Assembly (NCBI RefSeq): GCF_000218235.1
Contig: NZ_GL945016.1
Coordinates: 1 to 41,932, forward strand
Length of the DNA stretch: 41,932 nucleotides
From: Hallella multisaccharivorax DSM 17128
Lineage (GTDB): Bacteria > Bacteroidota > Bacteroidia > Bacteroidales > Bacteroidaceae
Reading direction: 5' to 3'
Part shown: positions 6,916-13,343 of the stretch, one piece after another
Layout: each line of letters opens with the position of its first letter
Position numbering within the stretch: position 1 is the stretch's first letter
The notes under the pieces: generated by a model
Seen by the model: the letters and a program-made list of their open reading frames with translations, nothing else
Database searches by the model: none
What the model was told of the DNA's origin: nothing
Made by a program: the position numbers and the translations under genes

Positions 6916-8016
6916 ATGAAAAAGAAAATGATTATAACCGTCCTTGTGACATTGGCTGCCCTGATCATGCTCCCGACAATCTACTTCGTATATTGCGATA
7001 GAACCTATAAGGGTAAGGAAGACAGCATAAAGGTGTCTTATCTGAAAGACCATATGTTCAAAATCAATGATGAAGAAGTCTACATTCCTCAGGCGTTTGG
7101 CACGAAGATCCAGACAGGAAAGGGACATGTCTTCCTCTTCGGGGAGCAGCACGGTTTCTCCCCAAATCATCTACTGGACTCGAAACTGATAATCTATCTG
7201 AACAAAAACAAAGACGTTAGGACTTATGGCGCAGAAATATATGCGGAGGATGCTGAGAAACTGAACAGCATCATCAATGATGGTAACCTAGATGAAAAGA
7301 AATTGGTCTCCGTAATCCATGATATTGGCAATGATACGCCACAGACCAAGACGGACGAATGCCTGAAGAAATGGAAAGAGATTTATGCTTATAACCGGAA
7401 TGTAGATAAATCCCATAAGATTCATGTAGTTGGCTTATTGGGCAAGAAGGGAGAACATGAAGGATTACGTCGAGATCAGGTCATGGCGCAGTCGTTGCTG
7501 GATTTCATGCAGGATCCTGCAAACAGTAGTCTAGTGAAGAATGGTTGTTACTGTTTCGTTGGGCTGACGCATGCCTTTCAGACACCGTACATGATAGAGG
7601 GTGATAAGGTTCAGACTTTTGGAAGCATACTGAAGGAACATCTGCTCAGCGTGACATCAATGGTTCAGATAGCTATTGACAGCAATTGTTATTTCCCTAA
7701 GGACGATGAGATGATTATCGCTCCGCCAGATGAATCAACGGAACTTGCTAGCTCTAACGGCCCGGTGAGTTTTTTCAATAATGTGATCAACATAGAAGAA
7801 GCTTCAAAGGGTATAAAAACAGCTATATATGCGCTTGACGGTGACGGATCCCCCTACTGGGACTGTAATGATCTAGTTGGTACCAAAGTCAGTCTGTCTT
7901 TTCTCAGCCATCCTTTTCAAGGACTGCCATCATATTCTACTTTGGACTATTTCCAGTATGTATTCATGATCAATGAGCATCAAGCTCCCAAATCCTTAAA
8001 TTCAATAGTCCGTTAA
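6916..8016 (+). CDS. EreA/ChaN/TraB-superfamily-like membrane-anchored protein, 3' end replaced by IS
   Basis: 366 aa. One N-terminal membrane segment (residues ~4-26) follows MKKK, and the rest would face the periplasm. GHVFLFGEQHGFSPNHLLDS matches the GExH signature of the erythromycin-esterase/ChaN/TraB-Tiki superfamily; a second block, CYCFVGLTHAFQTPY, holds the later conserved His, and an acidic/Glu block (YGAEIYAED) lies between. Members include esterases and metal-dependent proteases, so it could cleave an ester or peptide in the product or a competitor's. The stop codon (8014-8016) lies inside the terminal inverted repeat of the IS starting at 8013, so the native C-terminus has been cut off; function is uncertain. 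Confidence 0.65.
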   Translation: MKKKMIITVLVTLAALIMLPTIYFVYCDRTYKGKEDSIKVSYLKDHMFKINDEEVYIPQAFGTKIQTGKGHVFLFGEQHGFSPNHLLDSKLIIYLNKNKDVRTYGAEIYAEDAEKLNSIINDGNLDEKKLVSVIHDIGNDTPQTKTDECLKKWKEIYAYNRNVDKSHKIHVVGLLGKKGEHEGLRRDQVMAQSLLDFMQDPANSSLVKNGCYCFVGLTHAFQTPYMIEGDKVQTFGSILKEHLLSVTSMVQIAIDSNCYFPKDDEMIIAPPDESTELASSNGPVSFFNNVINIEEASKGIKTAIYALDGDGSPYWDCNDLVGTKVSLSFLSHPFQGLPSYSTLDYFQYVFMINEHQAPKSLNSIVR

Positions 8017-8731
8017 CCCAACTTGCAGCTTTTAGCTCATACGCCTGGCTGGACTCTTAAACTTTGTGAACAAAATCACTGTTTTGACCGATATTTGCCT
8101 TGTTTTGACCCCATTTGGGGGCGTTGACCTCGTAAAAGATATTAAGCGACTCGTAACCCCCTAAAATGTGTGGTACATCGGGGGTTGCATGGTACCAAGA
8201 TTTTGCCTAACTTATCAAGGTCCAAACAAGAACAAAAGTCGGTACTGATGGGAAGAAGCATTCCTTCGTTTACCCGAAGCTGTACGAGTCTTACCGTGAT
8301 TGTGACGGTAAGATTCGCCAGCATTATCTCATACCGCTTGATCTGGACATCCGTCCTGTCTATCATCAGAGCGATGAAGCCATCAAGGCCCACTTCAATC
8401 TGGCCGTACTTGCCTACTGGGTTGTATCAACCACTCAGTATCAATTGCGTCGGAAAGGCTGCAAGATATCATGGCGGGAGGTGAAGAGGATTGCCGACAC
8501 ACAAGTTGTCGTAAGCACTATCGCCAAGCGGATTGACGGTAATGAGGTTGAGGTAAGGCAGTGTACTGAGCCTGAGTAACAGCTCTCAGATCTATACAAG
8601 AAGCTCGAGTTTACCTCCCCACCGTTAAAACGAAGGCGAAAAATTTGTGTGGTACATTTTTCCTGAAGTCAAAAAAATCAATACTTGAAAATCAGAGAGT
8701 TCGATTCCTATAGGCTGCAAGTTGGGTTAAA
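8013..8731. mobile_element. Internally deleted IS4/IS1634-like element with intact terminal repeats
   Basis: A perfect 17-bp inverted repeat, TTAACCCAACTTGCAGC at 8013-8029 and its complement at 8715-8731, bounds 719 bp. The interior keeps only the 3' end of a DDE transposase gene (8247-8579). No target-site duplication is visible: left flank AGTCCG, right flank ATCTTT. Loss of the 5' coding part together with missing duplication suggests internal deletion or recombination between two copies. With both ends intact it could still be moved in trans. Confidence 0.85.
8247..8579 (+). pseudogene. C-terminal fragment of IS4/IS1634-type transposase
   Basis: About 110 codons read as the family's C-terminus, including IRPVYHQSDEAIKAHFNLAV, LAYWVVSTTQYQLRRKGCKI and RQCTEPE before a stop. 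The catalytic Glu region and everything upstream is missing, and the 5' side (8030-8240) carries no matching frame. It cannot be active. Confidence 0.75.
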
Positions 8732-8827
8732 TCTTTATATTTTGCGAAGCTTTCGCCTCTTGGCCAACAGAAATTGTGGCAGAAAACAAACACGGTAAAT
8801 CTATGGAAGAGAATCTCCATACACTAA

Positions 8828-8853
8828 ACTCACACATTACGCGGTATGTGAGT
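8828..8853 (+). terminator. Hairpin terminator
   Basis: ACTCACA (8828-8834) pairs with TGTGAGT (8847-8853), followed by CTTTATTATTTCTTG. It probably ended the receptor-ligase operon before the IS inserted upstream. Confidence 0.55.
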
Positions 8854-8974
8854 CTTTATTATTTCTTGATTATTTTATTGTGTAGATTTCTTAGTCGATT
8901 CTTTAGGATATTACTTGGGATAAATGTTATTTTCTGATGTTATAAAATAATCTATAATAGATAGTTATAAAGAT

Positions 8975-9180
8975 AAATGTACGGCATAAAGTCTGGCGAA
9001 AGTCCGATTATAGGTCGGATGAAAGTATCGATATATACTGGCATGACGCAATCTGCATCTAACATGTAGGAGGAGGGTCGTAGTCATGGATCTCTGGCAT
9101 ACTGGCACCCTCCCAGTATGTTGTGCGATGCTGAAAAGGAGGAAATATTATTGGTATGGCTAGGCAAAAAAGTCTTCGAA
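8975..9180 (+). ncRNA. Strongly structured non-coding region upstream of the replication gene
   Basis: No gene is visible from 8732 to 9522. Within it, this stretch can fold as CCGA ... TCGG (about 9013-9028), GGAGGGT (9072-9078) with ACCCTCC (9107-9113), and CATACTGG (9098-9105) with CCAGTATG (9113-9120); the last two compete for the same bases. Candidates are a replication control RNA, an origin with secondary structure, or remains of an intron or IS end. I cannot assign it to a known RNA family. Confidence 0.35.
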
Positions 9181-9242
9181 TAGGGGTTAAATGTTAAAAA
9201 AAACAGGTTTAACACAGTTTTTTGGATTTTTCCATCTTTATT

Positions 9243-9275
9243 TTTGTCAGAGTCGAGTAGAATAGCTACCTTTGC
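9243..9275 (+). promoter_or_regulatory. Promoter driving the replication-gene leader
   Basis: TTTG at 9243-9246 and TACCTTTG at 9267-9274 with a 20-bp spacer, close to the Bacteroidetes consensus (TTTG, 19 bp, TAnnTTTG). Transcription would start near 9281 and run straight into the alternating hairpins at 9285-9388. Confidence 0.7.
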
Positions 9276-9284
9276 ACTTGAAAG

Positions 9285-9388
9285 GAAGGCGGTTTTAAAC
9301 CGTATAGGTTCACGCCTTCATAGCATTAATAATTAAGATCATTAACATTTAAGAAGGCGTGAGGAGTCGGACCCCCACGCTTTTTTTT
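9285..9388 (+). promoter_or_regulatory. Attenuator-like leader with mutually exclusive hairpins and a terminator
   Basis: Segment 1 GAAGGCG (9285-9291), segment 2 CACGCCTTC (9311-9319), segment 3 GAAGGCGTG (9353-9361) and segment 4 CACGC (9376-9380) followed by T8. Segments 1:2 pair over 7 bp, 2:3 over 9 bp, and 3:4 form a terminator stem with the T run behind it. Only some combinations can coexist: 1:2 permits the terminator, whereas 2:3 prevents it. No leader peptide codes across it, so the switch would be RNA- or protein-driven. Confidence 0.6.
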
Positions 9389-9442
9389 GTGTTAAAATAA
9401 CGTTTTTTGTTCCAAAAGTTTTGCCAAATCAAAATATTATAT

Positions 9443-9490
9443 TACTTTTGCCCACGATAAGGTAGATGGCGATTGTCCGATATTTATCGT
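9443..9490 (+). promoter_or_regulatory. Second promoter of the replication gene with operator-like half-sites
   Basis: TACTTTTGC (9443-9451) is a -7 box placing a start near 9457. TTTGCCCACGATAAGGTA (9447-9464) matches the promoter of the HipB-like gene (12967-12984) at 17 of 18 positions. ACGATAA (9454-9460) and TTATCGT (9484-9490) form an inverted repeat just downstream. The layout suggests repression of replication-gene transcription by a HipB-type protein; this is inference from site similarity. Confidence 0.55.
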
Positions 9491-9522
9491 CTGAAGCCAA
9501 TTTAGATCTTAATTTTAAAGCT

Positions 9523-9642
9523 ATGGAGAAAATCATAGGCATAGGTTTTACCCATCATACATATCAGCAAGATATGGCGACAGTAAAGGTCGTAGCCGAC
9601 TCTCTGTGTGCATTGCAGGGAGGAGGTTGCTATGGAGAATAA
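9523..9642 (+). CDS. 39-aa leader peptide overlapping the replication gene start
   Basis: A short frame, MEKIIGIGFTHHTYQQDMAT ... GGGCYGE, ends at 9642, ten bases inside the next gene (ATG 9632). The strong GGGAGGAGG before 9632 lies within this frame, so translation of the leader would run over and past that ribosome site. This is a classic layout for translational coupling. Whether the peptide itself matters is unknown; it resembles no family I recognise. Confidence 0.45.
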   Translation: MEKIIGIGFTHHTYQQDMATVKVVADSLCALQGGGCYGE

Positions 9643-11086
9643 ACTGATCAGTCCGCAGAATCAACATTATCTTAATGTGCCGCTGTCTATCATAGACCAG
9701 CGTTGGTATTGTAGTGACAATGCTGTACGTGCCTGGTTCTTCTATGCCTGGCATTCCATCCATGAACGGGACACTAAGGTGAAAGGCAAGGTGTTTCACT
9801 TGTCGAAAGGCGAGACGATCTGTACGCGCAGTTATCTGGCCAAGTCATTGGGGATAAAGGAATCTGGCGCTAAAGGCAGCACTGATCGCCTTAAGAGATC
9901 TGATGCCATAGCAGTGCGTCAGGAAGCCATACCCGTTGATGTAGAAAAGGCTCCCAAGAACAGAGTTAGTAGAGTCTCTGTCAAGGGAATACCGGTACCT
10001 GCCGAACCATACATAAAAGTGATCCTTCCGCTTGAGGAAAAGCTCTTTTGGGAAGTACCGGCACTGGCTCAGCTGTACATCTACATGATTTGTTCTGCAT
10101 ATCATAAAGAGAGCTATACGATCGGTACCCGGGGTGAGTCTGTTCGCCTCGTTGCTGGCGATTATATCCTTAATTATACGGAGATCAAGGATGCTCTGCA
10201 CTGTAAGGAATGGCAGCTGAAGCGCCATCTGCGTACGTTTGAGACCTGCGGTGCTATCACGCGCAGCAAACGTATCGGCAACAAGGGTATACTCATACAC
10301 CTCAATTACTATCCGGATAAGGCTGTCAGCCAGCCAGGAAAGGTCTCTACAAAAGCTTCTGCAGAGCCGGTTAACAAGCTGAATAACAGCAGATGTAAGG
10401 TAGAAGCCCCCGGAAAGGAAACACCTAAGAAGAACATCGAGGTAAAGGCCACTCCTGTGTCTGATACTGTCAGATATCTGTTTATGGACCTTAAGCGCAA
10501 CAAGGACATTGACAGGTTAAACAGAATCATAGACTATGTTAATCTCAACCTGCCCAAGAATTTCCCCATGGACAAGCTAAAGGAGGCTGTCAAGGGATAT
10601 TATGAGCAGCACAGATCTGAGTACATCGACGAAGTTAAGCTTGTCGAATATCTGTCTGTCTATAATAACAAATATGTTCAGCATAAGCAATCGCAAAAAG
10701 ATAATAATTATCGGGAGCAGATACTGAAGAAACGGGCTGCCAAAGAGCGTGAAAACGTCGCCCGATTCAATCGTGACTGGAAGGTGGTTGATAATGTCTA
10801 CAAAGAATATCAAAAAACAGGCAATGTCAGCTTGTGCCCTGAAGATCAAATCCGCAGCGTTTACTTTACCCTGTGGTGCAGTAACAACCAAGGCCACTAT
10901 GTTGAGAATTTGAATTCCCATAAAGTGTCTGTCGATAAGGCACAGTATGTGGAGCGGTTCTTCTCTTATATTGGTAGTGAGATTGGACTGCGTTCTATAT
11001 ATCAGAGTGAACGCCAGAAGCTTGTGAATGAATACAATAAAAATATGGCTGCTATACAGGCAGAGTACAAAGAACTAACAGCATAG
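9632..11086 (+). CDS. Putative plasmid replication initiator (winged-helix, DnaD/Rep-like)
   Basis: 484 aa, cytoplasmic, starting at ATG 9632 behind AGGAGG. The N-terminal part (residues ~1-110) looks like a helix-turn-helix domain (YLAKSLGIKESGAKGSTDRL). A second winged-helix-like block spans ~130-230, with YIYMICSAYHKESYTIG and ALHCKEWQLKRHLRTFETCG. A Lys/Pro-rich linker at ~235-275 is followed by a helical, charged C-terminus. Two winged-helix domains plus linker resemble Rep/DnaD-type proteins. The position beside the leader, and with resolvase, relaxase and ParA elsewhere on the molecule, supports a replication role, but no diagnostic motif proves it. Confidence 0.5.
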   Translation: MENKLISPQNQHYLNVPLSIIDQRWYCSDNAVRAWFFYAWHSIHERDTKVKGKVFHLSKGETICTRSYLAKSLGIKESGAKGSTDRLKRSDAIAVRQEAIPVDVEKAPKNRVSRVSVKGIPVPAEPYIKVILPLEEKLFWEVPALAQLYIYMICSAYHKESYTIGTRGESVRLVAGDYILNYTEIKDALHCKEWQLKRHLRTFETCGAITRSKRIGNKGILIHLNYYPDKAVSQPGKVSTKASAEPVNKLNNSRCKVEAPGKETPKKNIEVKATPVSDTVRYLFMDLKRNKDIDRLNRIIDYVNLNLPKNFPMDKLKEAVKGYYEQHRSEYIDEVKLVEYLSVYNNKYVQHKQSQKDNNYREQILKKRAAKERENVARFNRDWKVVDNVYKEYQKTGNVSLCPEDQIRSVYFTLWCSNNQGHYVENLNSHKVSVDKAQYVERFFSYIGSEIGLRSIYQSERQKLVNEYNKNMAAIQAEYKELTA

Positions 11087-11088
11087 CT

Positions 11089-11316
11089 ATGGACAATAAA
11101 GAGGCAAAAAAGATAGCCAAGGATATCTCCAAGATGTTAGACTGTGAGTGTGAGGTCTACGACTTCGATGACGAGACGCTTTACATCAATACCGGTGAGG
11201 ATGCCTTAGACTTCGAATCCATTCTTGAGGTGTATAAGAAGTACCACATCGAGGCCATCAATATAGACGACAACTATGAAGGATACCTTATCCTTCAGAT
11301 AGATCTTCGATCATAG
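11089..11316 (+). CDS. Small acidic protein cotranscribed with the replication gene
   Basis: 75 aa, starting 2 bp after the previous stop, so almost certainly translationally linked. It is strongly acidic (CECEVYDFDDETLYINTGED) with predicted alpha-beta-beta-alpha-beta order and no signal or membrane segment. I do not recognise it. Its position suggests a helper or copy-number protein for the replication protein. Confidence 0.6.
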   Translation: MDNKEAKKIAKDISKMLDCECEVYDFDDETLYINTGEDALDFESILEVYKKYHIEAINIDDNYEGYLILQIDLRS

Positions 11317-11344
11317 GAGGTCTTGTTGAGATTGTAGCTTTCAG

Positions 11345-11372
11345 GTTCGATTAACTTAATCCTTAATCGAAC
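11345..11372 (+). terminator. Terminator of the replication operon
   Basis: GTTCGATTAA (11345-11354) and TTAATCGAAC (11363-11372) form a perfect 10-bp stem followed by TTCCCTTTTT. Confidence 0.75.
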
Positions 11373-11413
11373 TTCCCTTTTTATGAATTCATCCTCGGTC
11401 TGCGGACAGTTTT

Positions 11414-11461
11414 CAAGTTCGATTCCATCACGAAGTTTACACTGTAACAAAATCGAACTTG
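11414..11461 (-). terminator. Second inverted repeat between convergent genes
   Basis: CAAGTTCGATT (11414-11424) pairs with AATCGAACTTG (11451-11461). It lies just past the stop of the minus-strand ATPase gene and shares the TTCGATT core with the preceding terminator, so the two may be copies of one hairpin facing opposite genes. The loop of 26 bases is large for a simple terminator. Confidence 0.45.
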
Positions 11462-11466
11462 AAGGC

Positions 11467-12759
11467 TTATTTTCTGAGCAGCCATTTCCATACAGGGATG
11501 ACATCTATGTGCAGCTCATCGACATCAATGGCGTCTTCTTCGTCAAAGGTTACAATCTCGGCTTTCTTCAGCGGATGAAGCTTGTTAAGTCCAACAAGAG
11601 CTTTTACTTCTCTTTCCTTTGTGTCTTCTTTCGAGAGTGAGAACGACACTTGTACGGCGTAATCCTCTTCGGGAATGTAGAGGTCCACCTCGATGTTCCG
11701 GTTGTAGAAATACAGGCGCGGCTCCACGAGATTGTCGTCTATTGTGCCATACCTGCGGAAAAGGTCGATAGCACAGATGTTTTCCAATAGTGATGACTCC
11801 GGGTCAGTGAGGAAAATGTTGAGAAGGCCGTTGTCCATAAAATAGTGTTTCTTGTTGGTCTCCTTTTCCACGAATTTTGACTCGAAGTTCTCAATGGTGA
11901 ACATCAGGCACGCGTCACGGACATACCGCATATAGTCAATCATTGATGCCGTGTTTGTCGATACCCCGGTACTCTTTACCATGTTCGCCAGCCGGTTGTA
12001 TGCCATGGGCTGCTTCACGCTTTCCGCCATCTTCTTTACGGCAAGCCGCAGAGCCTGTTCGTTCTTGATGCCGTTGCGTTGGATAACATCCCCGAGAATT
12101 ATCTTCTCATAAAGGCTGTTCAGCCATCCGCGCTTGTTTTTGTACAGGAGCAGCTCAGGAAATCCTCCCCAATAGAAATAATCGCGGAAGAGCTGCTGCA
12201 CCTGGTTCTTCTGTCTGCCAAATTCCCAGCCATCATCGAGCCGGATTCCTTTGGCTCCGAGATACTCGCCGAAAGAGTAGGGGAGAACCTTGTCGTCAAG
12301 ATACCTACCGCCAAGAGTTGTAGATATGTCACGGCTGAGCATTCTCGCGTTGCTGCCGGTGATGAACACACGATACTTCTGGTTGGCTAGTCGGCGTGCG
12401 AAATGCTCCCATCCGTCAACGTTCTGTATCTCGTCGAAGAAGAGTATCGGCTTTTCTGAGCGTACCGAATAATAGGCTTGCAGTATGGAGTCAAAATCAG
12501 AGGCACTGAAACCCAGCAGCCGCTCGTCATCAAAGTCTATGTAGACAATATTGTGTATATCTGTTCCTTCCCGCAGCAATTGTTTTGCACGCTGGTATAG
12601 CATGTATGACTTTCCGGCCTGACGGATACCCACAAGAACGTATCTGCCGTTCTCCTCGAAATTGAAAGGGCGCTCATTGAGTTCCACACTCTCCAGAAGT
12701 TCCTGCCCCTCTTTGATAAGAGTCTTGAAAATATCTTTTACTATCATCATCTTAACCAT
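11467..12759 (-). CDS. AAA+ ATPase with DUF4143 C-terminal domain (AAA_14 type)
   Basis: About 430 aa if started at the ATG at 12759 (MVKMMIVKDIF). The promoter -7 box at 12769-12777 excludes longer versions, and the ATGs at 12750 and 12747 are alternatives. Walker A is VGIRQAGKSYMLYQ with FEENGRYVLVG ahead of it, and Walker B is PILFFDEIQNVDGWE. ITGSNARMLSRDISTTLGGR is the sensor/arginine-finger block, and a PF13635-like nuclease-fold C-terminus follows (VEPRLYFYNRNIEVDLYIPE). Family members are widespread, often mobile, and of unknown or putative defence/toxin role. It is monocistronic with its own operators. A fragment of this gene is repeated at 1-181. Confidence 0.85.
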   Translation of the reverse strand: MVKMMIVKDIFKTLIKEGQELLESVELNERPFNFEENGRYVLVGIRQAGKSYMLYQRAKQLLREGTDIHNIVYIDFDDERLLGFSASDFDSILQAYYSVRSEKPILFFDEIQNVDGWEHFARRLANQKYRVFITGSNARMLSRDISTTLGGRYLDDKVLPYSFGEYLGAKGIRLDDGWEFGRQKNQVQQLFRDYFYWGGFPELLLYKNKRGWLNSLYEKIILGDVIQRNGIKNEQALRLAVKKMAESVKQPMAYNRLANMVKSTGVSTNTASMIDYMRYVRDACLMFTIENFESKFVEKETNKKHYFMDNGLLNIFLTDPESSLLENICAIDLFRRYGTIDDNLVEPRLYFYNRNIEVDLYIPEEDYAVQVSFSLSKEDTKEREVKALVGLNKLHPLKKAEIVTFDEEDAIDVDELHIDVIPVWKWLLRK

Positions 12760-12768
12760 TTTTCTATG

Positions 12769-12836
12769 CAAAGATAGTGATTTATTAATTACCAGTAAAT
12801 AAAAACACCTAATTTTATTTATTGCCAATAAATAAA
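12769..12836 (-). promoter_or_regulatory. Promoter with two palindromic operators for the DUF4143 ATPase gene
   Basis: On the minus strand TATCTTTGC (12769-12777) is the -7 box, ~10 bp from the first ATG, giving an almost leaderless mRNA. Upstream lie two AT-rich palindromes, 12781-12803 (TTTATT ... CCAG ... AATAAA) and 12814-12836 (TTTATTTATTG-CC-AATAAATAAA, near perfect), centred 33 bp apart. They overlap the expected -33 region, so a repressor binding there would block transcription. Confidence 0.65.
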
Positions 12837-12961
12837 CAGGTTCAAAGTGCGCTTTGTTTTGCCAAGAATGGCATGTTTGATGCGTTCGTGAATGAATAGA
12901 CAATAATTATACCTTTTCGGGATTATTCTTTGGTGAAATGAAGTGAAATGAAGAATATTCA

Positions 12962-12984
12962 TTATCTTTGCCCCCGATAAGGTA
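12962..12984 (+). promoter_or_regulatory. Promoter and operator of the HipB-like gene
   Basis: TATCTTTGC (12963-12971) is the -7 box. TTATC (12962-12966) and GATAA (12976-12980), separated by 9 bp, form an inverted repeat over it, much like known HipB operators (TATCC-N8-GGATA). Binding would cover the -7 box, giving autorepression. Confidence 0.6.
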
Positions 12985-12998
12985 TAAAAGAAACAAAT

Positions 12999-13214
12999 AT
13001 GGCAATAAGTAAACTTTCTGCAGAAGTGAAAGCTTTGCGTAAACGGTACAATCTCACGCAGGAGGATCTCGCTTTCAAGTCGGGCGTCGGTCTCCGTTTC
13101 GTACGCGAGCTTGAGCAAGGCAAGCCGACAGTAAGGCTTGACAAGGTTAACCAAGTGCTGAATCTATTCAACTATGAGATGGTGCCAGTGCAAAAAGAAA
13201 GGGATGAACAATGA
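12999..13214 (+). CDS. HipB-like XRE-family repressor without a HipA partner
   Basis: 71 aa, a single helix-turn-helix domain: VKALRKRYNLTQEDLAFKSG then VGLRFVRELEQGKPTVRLDK. The RFVRELEQGK and RLDKVNQVL blocks are those of the y4mF/couple_hipB antitoxin family, which normally overlaps a downstream hipA kinase gene. Here 130 bp of mostly AT-rich sequence and then an unrelated ATPase gene follow, so no HipA is present. The likely role is transcriptional repression of its own promoter and possibly of the replication gene, whose promoter carries the same core sequence. Confidence 0.8.
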   Translation: MAISKLSAEVKALRKRYNLTQEDLAFKSGVGLRFVRELEQGKPTVRLDKVNQVLNLFNYEMVPVQKERDEQ

Positions 13215-13288
13215 TAAACAGCCACACTATTCATCATCCATGTGCCTGAATGTATAGACGGAGAATACTGCAAAAAAATGCTCGCTTC

Positions 13289-13321
13289 TTTGTTATTATA
13301 ATTTTAAATTATTATATTTGC
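13289..13321 (+). promoter_or_regulatory. Promoter of the DUF234 ATPase gene
   Basis: TTTG (13289-13292), 20-bp spacer, TATATTTGC (13313-13321). Start of transcription is expected near 13327, 17 bp before the ATG at 13344. Confidence 0.7.
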
Positions 13322-13343
13322 ACTCTATAATATCATAGTGCTT

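Noticed and set aside
8731..8880. Continuation of the EreA-like gene beyond the IS
   Set aside because: A frame can be read for some codons but shows no conserved block, and the absence of a target duplication makes the joining phase unknown.
9548..9799. Minus-strand frame over the start of the replication gene
   Set aside because: It lies opposite the Shine-Dalgarno and start of a long gene and has no family features.
12120..12390. Small frames on both strands within the DUF4143 ATPase gene
   Set aside because: They are shadows of an intact 430-aa gene with Walker motifs and a promoter.
13215..13343. Possible remnant of hipA downstream of the HipB-like gene
   Set aside because: The 129 bp are AT-rich, contain the promoter of the next ATPase, and show no HipA-like codons in any frame.
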